Positions 37,001-43,604 of a stretch of DNA of 64,000 nucleotides are shown here, piece by piece. Under the pieces are notes generated by a model, which worked only from the letters and a program-made list of their open reading frames with translations, was not told the origin of the DNA and searched no databases. The stretch covers positions 372,001 to 436,000 of the forward strand of contig NZ_JACHLN010000001.1 of assembly GCF_014204495.1 (NCBI RefSeq), given 5' to 3'. The stretch is from Sphingomonas kyeonggiensis (GTDB lineage: Bacteria; Pseudomonadota; Alphaproteobacteria; Sphingomonadales; Sphingomonadaceae). Position 1 is the stretch's first letter. Each line of letters opens with the position of its first letter. The position numbers and the translations under genes are program-made.

Positions 37001-37139
37001 CCAGATTGGTGTTGCTGGTCTTGGTCGTGCCCGCGGCGATCGTCGTGTTCTGGGCATGCGCCACCGTGGGCAGCGCCACGAAGCAGGCGGAAAGCAGCAG
37101 GCGGGTGCGCAGGCTGCGCGCGCGGATCGTTCTAGTCAT
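31059..37139 (-). CDS. Giant autotransporter (type Va) with PATR-type beta-helix passenger
   Basis: 2026 residues. The signal peptide runs to 'AHAQNTTIAAG', with GGGGGGA before the ATG. The passenger is a Gly/Thr/Asn-rich beta-helix with many passenger-associated repeats of the form 'GGLTKTGTGTLTLSGANTY' (at least seven). The last ~280 residues form the outer-membrane barrel ('VIGLNAGDARNAFDQLSGEVF', 'GRIDGPRGQKRTAWIAGDLG' in outline, ending 'GVTARASAGFRF' with terminal Phe). Two modules starting 'IQFWDG' near residues 742 and 1120 are duplicates with a period of about 378 residues. Probably an adhesin or surface fibre. A site like that of the alginate-lyase promoter lies upstream at 37404-37418. 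No Cys, consistent with secretion. Confidence 0.93.
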   Translation of the reverse strand: MTRTIRARSLRTRLLLSACFVALPTVAHAQNTTIAAGTTKTSNTNLDADDTLTVAAGGTIQVAGNRAVTINGASTGTGIVITNNGTIEGTPTSTTNGRAISGTGGAASGNTPAPVWERTITINNSGLIRGANDAIQITATAADSGVITINNSGTIVSTGATNTAGIGQASQGVEVTIPGAVLNLTNLAGGSISGNQGVLTSASATIVNAGTITGTGAVVQTGTDTNGQPVYSATQGEGVRANGTLVLTNEAGGVISGVYGVIGAGNSTIINRGTMSGGEGGLTTSTLTREAIRINLSATSTLNSVTLAAGSVTSAGTGSNASGNAVAIGGSPVAGTVNTLTIETGAVINGNISITTNANSTDILNLTGTGSQLLVNTSGVDTLNVQGGTWGITNSQTLRNGATISAGATLRYDDSGSSGGSIAGTIVNDGTLIQNRTSTVTNTGTISGSGGVQIVNTGQLTLFGQNSYSGDTVVSNGRLRSGMTDNSFSANSALIVTNLGVIDMTDTTTTPTIVDGQTVNVSTPVARNQTVANISGNGSIRTSSGSSGGAILTTGAGGGDTEFSGVISGLGGLTKVGSGTLTLSGANTASGQLSVTGGTVALTRWSGATSVTSGATLTGAARIYGVLSVDNGTLAPGSNGVGKLNVDGLVLSAGSLLAYDLAAPGTGDRIQVNGDLVLDGTLNINDVGGFGEGVYRLIDYSGALTDNGLVIGGVPAGANGSLMTIQTSVATQVNLIYGTPAATTIQFWDGTDNSGDGIAQGGSGSWTNSFPNWTDAAATNNSAWSGAFGVFGGTAGTVTVDDAILFTGAQFMTDGYEIADGTGTLSADSPLTNIRVDPGVTATISAGIGGSGGLVKNDAGTLILSGANGYAGATNVLGGTLVALNGSALPVTSNVNVAAAGTLDIRADQSVGGLNGAGSVLLGANLITGGLNANDSFSGIASGAGGLTKTGTGTLTLGGANAYLGATQVDAGTLQLDGSVAGAVNVASGATLSGSGSAGGIVTIADGAHLAAGGAGAGTLTTGGLVLSAGSALDMGLGAPNVAGVSDRIQVNGDLTLDGTLNVTDLGGFGVGVYRLIDYTGALTDNGLAIGALPAGSNVPHINLQTSIGNQVNLVYDNIVPEIQFWDGAGTSANGAIGGGSGSWSSARTNWTNANGAANDSWGGRFAVFQGAAGTVTVDGAISVTGMQFMTDGYVIAAGTGSLSLADAQTNIRVDPGVVATISAGIGGSGGINKLDTGTLILSGANSYAGATTVAGGILRAGVGGALPTGTNVTIAAGATLDLAASQTIAGLAGAGSVTLSGGSLTTGGGNTDTRYAGTISGSGGLTKAGSGVFTLAGANSYTGATNVSAGTLRLDGGSITGGGALSVASGATLDVNGGSLVAGTLSGAGRVLLGSGSLSAGGSANSSFTGVISGTGSLVKTGTGTLTLGAANTYSGGTTVTGGTLAAGIANAFGSGVLTVTAPGAVNLANFATTVGGLAGDGNIALGSAVLTVNSVNGSSYSGVLSGTGRLVKSGAGTLTLNGANTYTGSTTINEGLLVVNGSLAGTLTIGANGRLGGSGRTGSLSVTGTVAPGNSIGTLNVAGSLTFAAGSTYQVEVSPTGISDQIIATGTVTINGGSVSVLTGGATNFLPLTTYTILSGSSVTGTFGSVVTDLAFLTPSLVYSAASVQLRLLRNDVSLGAVAQTPNQVAVAAAVGARSSGEVFDAVIGLNAGDARNAFDQLSGEVFAAGMTVAGRDGHDTARELIGRIDGPRGQKRTAWIAGDLGQLKAGARDGLAGIESDRQVISGGIEVTGDTLRYGFSYRYAKNDLSLDARASDGKLVSNSAFAYFGYSWGGLRIAGGAGYSAHTLSTDRRIAFGGLTNHLTSDGDGHSYTSFGELAWMAPMGKNARVGPYVGASVSSASFDRVQEWGGAAALVAGKARSTTTLANYGVRGTATINGVTLSGDLGGRSYLGDPEARRLFKFVDTGNGFEASGARFGRTVVTGRIDASTNVGRFVLGMGVRGETGSGGSGVTARASAGFRF

Positions 37140-37515
37140 GAGTCATCCCCCCATCGCGGCACCTGCCGCATGGCCAAGTCCAGCTCCGGGCTGGCGTTCA
37201 CGATTTCTGGCTGGGGCTATGCGCGACGACCGCCGCGACCCTGTGGCCCCTCGTTGCGTGCGCTTATCTTCGCATCCGCATCCGGCATCTCTCCCTGGCA
37301 GCGTCCGGCTTGCCCGTGCATGCGGGTGCCGCTTTTGTCCTCAGGGATAAGGCCAGACCTTCAATCCGGAGTCAATAGAATGGTTAGTCCAGATTTGGCA
37401 TATTGGTTCGTATACCAGTAAACAGACCAATGCGACCGGCTTGCATGCGAAAACGCGCGCCACGGCAGGAACCGGGCGCGCGCTGGAGTCGCGGTATCGA
37501 AAGGAGTCCGGTCGC
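37140..37515. promoter_or_regulatory. Intergenic leader/promoter of the autotransporter
   Basis: A 376-base non-coding stretch between the autotransporter start and the 3' end of the FadR gene. It holds the autotransporter Shine-Dalgarno, a long leader with a GCCAGC/GCTGGC hairpin near 37178-37194, and an AT-richer block at 37370-37430 where the promoter should be. A leftward TTGACT at about 37371-37376 could be a -35 element. No gene is seen. Confidence 0.5.
37404..37418. promoter_or_regulatory. FadR/GntR-like operator candidate upstream of autotransporter
   Basis: TGGTTCGTATACCAG has half-sites TGGT and ACCA, the half-site form used by FadR-family regulators. The site at 50248-50261 before the PL6-PL17 operon is TGGTTCTATACCAG, differing only in the centre. 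Confidence 0.55.
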
Positions 37516-38262
37516 TCAGCTCAGCTGGGCGCTGATCAGGAAGCGGTTGCGGCTGGCCTCGGCCTTGCGGCGCAATTCCATGATCTCGCGCTCTTCCGAT
37601 GCCTTGAGCATCGCCTCGAGCAGCCGGCTGAAATGCTTGCGCATCGCGCTGCGCGCCGCGACCGAATCGCGGTTCTTCAGCGCCTCGAGCACCGCGGCAT
37701 GCTCGTCATGCCGGCTGTCCTCGTCCTTGCTGCACACCGAGGCGTGGAGCGCGCAGATCTCCGGGATCTCGGTGCGCATCCGCCACAGGGTGGTGATCAC
37801 GAACATGATCGCCTGGTTGCCCGAAGCGCCGGCAATGGCGAGGTGGAAGGCGCGGTCCGCCTCGGTGGCGGCGGCGCTGCCCTCCTCGGCTTCGTCCATC
37901 GCGGCCACCAGCGATTCAAGCACCTGGAGCTGCTCGTCGCTGATCACCGGCGCGGCGAGCGCTGCCGCCTCGGACTCGAACAGCGAGCGCGCCTCGGTCA
38001 GCTCGAACGCGCTCACCACCGGCAGCTGGCCGACGCTCGGCTCGTTGCGATCGCAGACATAGACGCCCGAACCGGTCTTGATCCGCACCAGCCCCTGGGC
38101 CTGGAGCGCGATCTCCGCCTCGCGGATCGTCACCCGGCTCACCCCCAGCCGCTCCGCCATCTCGCGCTCGCCGGGCAGCCGCGAGCCGGGAGGGAAAGTG
38201 CCCTCCGCGATCATCGCCGCGATGCGTTCGGCGATATCCTGGAAGAGACGGCGTTCGGCCAT
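37516..38262 (-). CDS. FadR-subfamily GntR transcriptional regulator of the alginate locus
   Basis: 248 residues. The N-terminal winged helix is typical ('MIAEGTFPPGSRLPGEREMA', 'RLGVSRVTIREAEIALQAQG', 'KTGSGVYV'). The C-terminal FCD domain carries likely metal ligands in 'ADRAFHLAIA' and 'HDEHAAVLEAL'. FadR-type regulators of uronate catabolism sense KDG or related acids. Lying next to the alginate receptor and repeated TGGT/ACCA sites, it is the probable repressor of this locus. Effector and sites are inferred. It is separated from the receptor stop by 95 bases. Confidence 0.88.
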   Translation of the reverse strand: MAERRLFQDIAERIAAMIAEGTFPPGSRLPGEREMAERLGVSRVTIREAEIALQAQGLVRIKTGSGVYVCDRNEPSVGQLPVVSAFELTEARSLFESEAAALAAPVISDEQLQVLESLVAAMDEAEEGSAAATEADRAFHLAIAGASGNQAIMFVITTLWRMRTEIPEICALHASVCSKDEDSRHDEHAAVLEALKNRDSVAARSAMRKHFSRLLEAMLKASEEREIMELRRKAEASRNRFLISAQLS

Positions 38263-38357
38263 TGGGTCCTCGGGTAGCTTGGTCTGACGATCAGCAATGC
38301 CCCAGGCTGCGGGATTTTGGAATAGGCAATTGGTCCGCAGCCTGCTTCCGGTCCGCC

Positions 38358-41258
38358 TTAACGGAGACGAACGCGGAAGCTCAGGAAATATTGCGGGCCG
38401 TAATATTCCACGTTCCGGGTGCTGCCGACGACCGGCATATACTCGACGCGCGGCTCGTTGAAGATGTTCAGCGCCTGGAAGCGGATGTCCGCCTGCTTGT
38501 TGATCTTGTAGCTCATGTTCACGTCGAAGGTGTTGTTACCCTCGACATAGCGCAGCTGGGTGTTGTCGCTGGTGAACGACTGATAATAGCGCGAGCGATA
38601 GCGATAGATGCCCTGCAGCGAGATCGGCCCGATCTCGTAGAAGGCCTGGGCCGAGAAGACATGCTTCGAATAGCCGCTCAGGCCTGCCGCCGGGATCAGT
38701 CCGGGGATCACGTCGCCGGTCGCGCTGTCGATGATGTCGCCGTAGCGGATGTCCTGCGTCTTGTAGTTCGACCAGGCGTAATTGTAGCTCAGCTTGACGC
38801 CCAGCCCGTCGAGCGGATGCGGCAGCCAGCTGAACCGGTTCGACGCGGTGAACTCGACACCGTACAGGTCGGACTTGTCCTTGCTGTTGGTCGTCTGGGT
38901 GACCGGCACCGCATAATCCTGGCCGCCGATCGTGAAATTCTCGTCGGTCGTGATCGGGATCTTCCCGCCGGTGAAGCGCTTGTAATAGGCGGTCGCGGCG
39001 AACAGCGTGTCCTTGTTGGCATAGTATTCATACGCGAGGTCGGCGTTCCACGACATCACCGGCTTCAGCCGCGGGCTGCCGGTGGCGATGATCGAGTTGA
39101 TCGCATCGGTCACCGACGTGAAGCCGTTGCCCACTTCCAGCGTGATGTTGCGGCCGGCGCCCAGCGCGCTCGGCGCGGGACGCGACATCGCCCGGTAGAT
39201 GCCGGTGCGGATGCGCGACTTGGGGCTCAGGTCGAAGATCGCGTTGACGCTCGGCAGCCAGCGCATCGAACCGGAAGTGACCCGGGTCGGCGTGAAGGTG
39301 CCGTTGGCGCGCAGCGAGATGCTGCCGTCATTGTTGTTGATCACGTCGAGGCCCGAGCGCAGGCCCTCCGCCGTCACCTGGGTATGCACGCCGCGCACGC
39401 CGAAATTGCCGCGCACCGCCAGCCCGCCGATATGGCCCGAATAGGTCGCCATCGCATAGCCGGCCCAGGTCTCCTCGGTGACGTCCGAATTGTCGACCGA
39501 GCGCAGGTCGCCAGTGTTGCCGGGGTCTTCCTTGCCCAGATAGTTGCGGAACTGGCAGAGCGCGTCGAAGGTCGCATAGCTGCCGATGCTCGGGCTCGGC
39601 GCGTCGCCCAGGAAATTGCGCTCGGGGAAAGGCGTGCGGCAGGCCAGGTTGACCGCGCGGTCCACCGCCAGGTCCGCCTGCTGGATGATCAGGTCGTTGC
39701 TGTAGCCGAAGAAGCCCCGCTTGGCCCAGCGCCCGCCGATGTCGATCCGCTCGATGAAGCCGTCGAGCTTGTAGCTCGCATCCAGCCGCGCCGAATGGAT
39801 CTCGTCGTCGCGCCCATCCTGCGAGCGGGTCAGCTGCGTATCGTCGCTGAACGCGGTGTAGTCGGCCGGGTTGAAGCGCGCATCATAGGTGAAGACCGGC
39901 AGGAAGCTCTGCGTGAAGTCGACATGATAGGGGATGCGCTGGTTGTTGATCGCGGTGCGCACGCCGTAGATGTCGAGCGGATCGGTGCGCAGCCGCACCG
40001 TGCGCGTGATGTCGAGCCGCTTGGTGTGCGAATAGCCATAGTCGGCGCTCACCGTCAGCCGATCGGTCGGCTTCCATTCGATATTGCCGCCAAAGCCCAG
40101 ATATTTCTCGTCGCGCTGGAACAGGCCCGACAACACCTGCAGCGTCGCCGACCCGTCGGCCGACAGCATCTGGTGGTTGTCGCCGATCACGACGTTGCGC
40201 AGGTTGTAGCGGCCTTCCGCCGTGCCGAAGTCGTTGCGCGCCTCGCTGTACTGGCGCCGCGAATATTGCAGGTCGAGATTGACGTCGATCGTCGGGCTCG
40301 GCTGCCACTGGACCGCACCGAACACCGCGTTGCGCAGGTCCGAGGTGGTCATCTGGCGATAGAGATACGAGTTGGACGCGTGGTAATAGGGCGTGCCTGA
40401 ATTGCCCTGCTGGCGGGTCACTTCGGTGCAGTTGGTGGTCGAGACCACCGCCGCGTTGCAGGTGAACCAGGTCGAGCTGGTATAGAAGCGCTCGACCGGA
40501 TCGCTCACGTCGTTGCGCTGGTAACCGATCGAGATACCGATCTTGCCCAGGTCGCCCGCGTTGAACTGGTCGATATAGCTGATCGTCGCGCGGTAGCCGT
40601 AGGGGCTCTTGCCGCTGATCCGGTCCTGATAGGGATTGTAGTTGCCCTTGATCTCGGCCTGGATGTTGCGGCGCTTATAGTCGAGCGGCTTGCGCGTCTC
40701 GAGCTCGATCAGGCCGGCCACGCCGCCTTCGATCAGGTCGGCCTGCTGCGTCTTGTAGATCTTGATCGCGTTGAACAGCTCGGAGGGGAACTGGCCGAAA
40801 TTCACCGCGCGGTCGCCCGAGCCGTTGGTCGCCTCGCGCTTGTTGAGCGTGGTCATGCTCAGGCCCGAGCCCAGGCCGCGGATCGAGACTTCGGTGGGGC
40901 CGTAATTGGCGCGGTCGATCGAGGCGCCGGTGATCGTCGCGATCACTTCGCCGACCGACTGGCCGGGCAGCTCGCCGATCTCCTTGGAGGAGACCGAGTC
41001 GACGATCGCATCGGAATCGCGCTTGGACTGGATCGAGCTCTGGATCGTCTCGCGGATCGCGGTGACGATGATCTGGTCTTCCTGCTGCGTTTCCTGCGCC
41101 ACTTCCGGCGCGGCCGCTTCGGCCGGAGCCTTGCCGGCGGGTGCCGGCTGCGTGTCCTGCGCCCAGGCAGGCGCCGCCGTCAGCGCCGCGGCGATCGACA
41201 CGCCGGTCAGCAGGGCCGAGCGAGCGCGCATGCGCGCACGGATGGTGCCCAAAGCCAT
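38358..41258 (-). CDS. Large TonB-dependent receptor of the alginate locus
   Basis: 966 residues from ATG 41258 (MALGTIRARMRARSALLTGV), with GGGGAGG seven bases upstream. An earlier in-frame start at 41321 lies in the promoter. The signal ends at 'AWAQ'. The plug opens 'QIIVTAIRETIQSSIQSKRD' and continues 'SSKEIGELPGQSVGEVIATI', 'VSIRGLGSGLSMTTLNKRE', with the barrel C-terminus 'YFLSFRVRLR'. This plug style is common in sphingomonad and Caulobacter carbohydrate receptors. It diverges from the KdgK-type kinase and is flanked by lyase genes, so alginate oligomers are the likely cargo. Confidence 0.92.
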   Translation of the reverse strand: MALGTIRARMRARSALLTGVSIAAALTAAPAWAQDTQPAPAGKAPAEAAAPEVAQETQQEDQIIVTAIRETIQSSIQSKRDSDAIVDSVSSKEIGELPGQSVGEVIATITGASIDRANYGPTEVSIRGLGSGLSMTTLNKREATNGSGDRAVNFGQFPSELFNAIKIYKTQQADLIEGGVAGLIELETRKPLDYKRRNIQAEIKGNYNPYQDRISGKSPYGYRATISYIDQFNAGDLGKIGISIGYQRNDVSDPVERFYTSSTWFTCNAAVVSTTNCTEVTRQQGNSGTPYYHASNSYLYRQMTTSDLRNAVFGAVQWQPSPTIDVNLDLQYSRRQYSEARNDFGTAEGRYNLRNVVIGDNHQMLSADGSATLQVLSGLFQRDEKYLGFGGNIEWKPTDRLTVSADYGYSHTKRLDITRTVRLRTDPLDIYGVRTAINNQRIPYHVDFTQSFLPVFTYDARFNPADYTAFSDDTQLTRSQDGRDDEIHSARLDASYKLDGFIERIDIGGRWAKRGFFGYSNDLIIQQADLAVDRAVNLACRTPFPERNFLGDAPSPSIGSYATFDALCQFRNYLGKEDPGNTGDLRSVDNSDVTEETWAGYAMATYSGHIGGLAVRGNFGVRGVHTQVTAEGLRSGLDVINNNDGSISLRANGTFTPTRVTSGSMRWLPSVNAIFDLSPKSRIRTGIYRAMSRPAPSALGAGRNITLEVGNGFTSVTDAINSIIATGSPRLKPVMSWNADLAYEYYANKDTLFAATAYYKRFTGGKIPITTDENFTIGGQDYAVPVTQTTNSKDKSDLYGVEFTASNRFSWLPHPLDGLGVKLSYNYAWSNYKTQDIRYGDIIDSATGDVIPGLIPAAGLSGYSKHVFSAQAFYEIGPISLQGIYRYRSRYYQSFTSDNTQLRYVEGNNTFDVNMSYKINKQADIRFQALNIFNEPRVEYMPVVGSTRNVEYYGPQYFLSFRVRLR

Positions 41259-41283
41259 TCGAATCCTCCCCAATCTTCTTTTT

Positions 41284-41340
41284 ATACCAATTCTAGGTAC
41301 CACAGGTCCGAAGACTGTCAATGATATCTTGATACCAATT
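41284..41340. promoter_or_regulatory. Divergent operator/promoter region between receptor and kinase
   Basis: Contains ATACCAATT (41284-41292), GGTACCA (41296-41302) and GATACCAATT (41331-41340), which read ATTGGTAT on the other strand. These are related to half-sites upstream of the PL6 gene (AATACCAATT near 50216) and the autotransporter. A leftward TTGACA lies at 41315-41320. One FadR-type regulator controlling both directions would explain the arrangement. Confidence 0.5.
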
Positions 41341-41387
41341 ATCCAATCCGCTTAGTGCAATGCAGCAAAGCCATAGGGGAGGATTGG

Positions 41388-42422
41388 ATGACAACCGGAC
41401 TAACCAGCAGCGGACCAGTGCGCCTCATCGGCTTTGGCGAAGTGCTGACGCGGCTCGCGACCCAACGTCGGGTACAGCTGCCCCAGGCGCAGAGCCTGGA
41501 CCTGCATATCGGCGGGGCGGAGGCCAATGTCGCCGCCGCGCTCGCGGCGCTCGGGCACCGCACCGCGATGGTCTCGGCGATCCCGCGGGGTGGGCTTGGC
41601 GACGGCGCCTGGCGCGCACTCGCCGCCGCTGGCGTGGACCTCACCCGGAGCTTCCGCGCGCCAGGCCGCCAGGGCCTGTATTTCCTCAGCCCGGGCGGGT
41701 CGCTGCGCGCCTCGGAGATCCTCTACGACCGCGCCGGCAGCGCCTTTGCCGCGCACGACTGGTCCGCGTTCGACTGGTCCGCGGCATTCGAAGGCGCCGA
41801 ATGGCTGCACGTCTCGGGCATCACCCCGGCGCTCGGCCCCGATCTAGCCGCCGCCACCGGCGCGGCGATGGCTTCTGCCCGCGCCGCCGGGTTGCGCGTG
41901 TCGTTCGACGGCAATTACCGCGCGAACCTGTGGGAGAGCTGGGACAGCGATCCGCGCGCGATCCTCACCGGTCTGGTCCGTCAGGCCGACCTATTCTTCG
42001 CCAATCACCGCGACATGGCGCTGCTGCTCGACCATCCCTTCTCGGGTGATGGCGAAGCGCGACGGCGCGAGGCCGCGCTGGCCGGGTTCGAAGCGTTCCC
42101 CAACCTGAAGTGGATCGCCTCCACTGCCCGCCATGTCGAGACCAGCGACTGCCATCGCCTCGCCGCGCGCATCGACACGCCAGAGGCCGGCTTCCAGACC
42201 GCCGAAGTCGCGATGCCCGGCATCATCGACCGGATCGGCGGCGGCGACGCCTTTGCCGCCGGCGTGCTGCACGGCCTGCTCGAAGGTGCCTCGATCCCGC
42301 GCGTCGCCGAACTCGGCCTGGCCCTGGCCTGCCTCAAGCACAGCGTGCCCGGCGACATGGCGCTGTTCCCGCGCGCGGATGTGGAAAGCTTCTCCGGCGA
42401 AGGCGCCGACGTGAAGCGCTGA
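41388..42422 (+). CDS. kdgK: 2-dehydro-3-deoxygluconokinase-like PfkB kinase
   Basis: 344 residues from ATG 41388 with GGGGAGG upstream; an ATG 33 bases earlier lacks an SD. PfkB features: 'LIGFGEVLTRLA' at the N-terminus, 'HIGGAEANVAAALAALG', 'SFDGNYRANLWES' and the catalytic base Asp in 'IDRIGGGDAFAAGVLHGLL'. It phosphorylates KDG to KDPG, the last step shown by this locus before the Entner-Doudoroff aldolase. No KDPG aldolase is adjacent; the fused aldolase at 6612 or a gene elsewhere may serve. Confidence 0.88.
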   Translation: MTTGLTSSGPVRLIGFGEVLTRLATQRRVQLPQAQSLDLHIGGAEANVAAALAALGHRTAMVSAIPRGGLGDGAWRALAAAGVDLTRSFRAPGRQGLYFLSPGGSLRASEILYDRAGSAFAAHDWSAFDWSAAFEGAEWLHVSGITPALGPDLAAATGAAMASARAAGLRVSFDGNYRANLWESWDSDPRAILTGLVRQADLFFANHRDMALLLDHPFSGDGEARRREAALAGFEAFPNLKWIASTARHVETSDCHRLAARIDTPEAGFQTAEVAMPGIIDRIGGGDAFAAGVLHGLLEGASIPRVAELGLALACLKHSVPGDMALFPRADVESFSGEGADVKR

Positions 42423-42445
42423 GGGCCGCCCCCAAATCCAATCCG

Positions 42446-42522
42446 TTCCCCGGCGAAAGCCGGGGCCCAGAGTCACAAGCGACACGGCAGATAAACCCTG
42501 GGCCCCGGCTTTCGCCGGGGAA
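42446..42522. repeat. Palindromic repeat, copy B (intergenic)
   Basis: Perfect 25-bp inverted arms (42446-42470 and 42498-42522) around a 27-base centre. The arms contain the same CCCCGGCGAAAGCCGGGGCC core as copies A and C. It lies 24 bases after the kinase stop and could form a strong 3' hairpin. Confidence 0.95.
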
Positions 42523-42532
42523 CGACGGGCCC

Positions 42533-42726
42533 CTTGCAATGTAGGATTCCCCCTGCTTGACTCCCCCGGCCGGGCCACCACCCGGCCGCTCTTTCAATCC
42601 GCAGGAAAAATAGGATCACGCGCCCGCAACAATGTTGCGAGATGGGGAGCGTTACCGGGAACTATGTCAATTTCGGCCCGGCAAAAACCCGCTCTTGGCC
42701 TGTACTTCGTGTACTTTCGCGAGTCG
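42533..42726 (+). repeat. Dispersed ~194-bp element, copy 1
   Basis: Runs from CTTGCAATGTAGGATT to TTTCGCGAGTCG. It matches 57179-57371 in reverse orientation over its whole length. In the last ~120 bases I count about nine mismatches with no gaps. It holds a perfect hairpin CGCAAC-AAT-GTTGCG (42630-42644) and a conserved block GGGAACTATGTCAATTTCGG. No convincing reading frame is conserved. Sits between the convergent kdgK and TSUP genes. Confidence 0.9.
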
Positions 42727-42748
42727 CCGCCGCAGCGGTGTTGGAACG

Positions 42749-43522
42749 CTAGAACCAGCCCCAGATCGGGTTCGCCGGATCGGCCAGCAGCTTCACCGTC
42801 AGCGCCGCCGAGAGCAGCACCAGCAACGGCCGCACGCCCTTGCCCCCGAACCGGATCGCCAGCCGCGCGCCGATCTGGTTGCCCGCCATGTTCGCCAGCG
42901 CCATCGCGATGCCCAGCCCCCAGAGCAGCTTGCCGCCGGCGATCATCGCCAGCAACCCGGCCAGGTTGGTCGAAAGGTTGAGGAACTTGGTGTTGCCGAT
43001 CGCCCGCACCAGCCCGAGACCGGCAAGCGCGACCAGCGCGGTGGTCAGGAACGAGCCCGTGCCCGGCCCGAAAAAGCCGTCATAGAAGCCGATGCCGGTC
43101 ACGATCAGCGTCAGCCCCTTTGTCCCCACCCGGGCATGCCGGTCCGCCTCGCTCATCTTCGGCGCGAGCAGGAAATACAGGCCCATCAGGATCAGCAGCA
43201 CGGGCACGAAGGCGGCAAGGAAGTGCGAGTCGATCAGCTGCAGCGTCACCGCCCCTGCCGCGGCGCCGACAAAGGCACCCGCCGCGGGCAGCGCGAAGCG
43301 CCGGAAGTCGACATGCCCGGCCCGGGCATAGGTGAACAGCGCGGAGCCGGTGCCGCAGGCGCTCGCCAGCTTGTTGGTGGCGATCGCCGAGACCGGCGGC
43401 ACGCCCATCGCCATCAGCGCGGGCAAGGTGATCAGCCCGCCGCCGCCCGCCATCGCATCGACGGTCCCGGCGAGCAGCGCCATGGTGACGAGGAAGGCGA
43501 GGATGTCGGGGGTAAGGTGCAT
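42749..43522 (-). CDS. TSUP (TauE/SafE, DUF81) membrane permease
   Basis: 257 residues and about eight hydrophobic segments. 'LLAGTVDAMAGGGGLITLPAL' and 'SAIATNKLASACGTGSALFTY' form the first half-signature; 'GFYDGFFGPGTGSFLTTALV' and 'GNTKFLNLSTNLAGLLAM' the repeated second. This YfcA-like family moves small anions such as sulfonates, sulfite or carboxylates. No evidence ties it to alginate beyond position. Confidence 0.88.
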   Translation of the reverse strand: MHLTPDILAFLVTMALLAGTVDAMAGGGGLITLPALMAMGVPPVSAIATNKLASACGTGSALFTYARAGHVDFRRFALPAAGAFVGAAAGAVTLQLIDSHFLAAFVPVLLILMGLYFLLAPKMSEADRHARVGTKGLTLIVTGIGFYDGFFGPGTGSFLTTALVALAGLGLVRAIGNTKFLNLSTNLAGLLAMIAGGKLLWGLGIAMALANMAGNQIGARLAIRFGGKGVRPLLVLLSAALTVKLLADPANPIWGWF

Positions 43523-43604
43523 GCGGCCCCGTTAAGGCGATGCAGCGGAATAAAAAAGGAGGCGCGACCCGAGGGAGTCGATGCCGCGCCTCCAGGGACG
43601 GAGC

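Noticed and set aside
33837..37421. A 1194-codon open frame on the + strand
   Set aside because: It is antisense to the autotransporter; the opposite strand shows a signal peptide, PATR repeats and a barrel, whereas this frame is low-complexity Arg/Ala/Asp-rich with no recognisable domain. Long antisense frames are expected in GC-rich DNA.
42664..42981. A possible small protein over the 194-bp element
   Set aside because: The second copy of the element does not preserve the frame (its reading differs and continues into unrelated sequence), so coding is unlikely.
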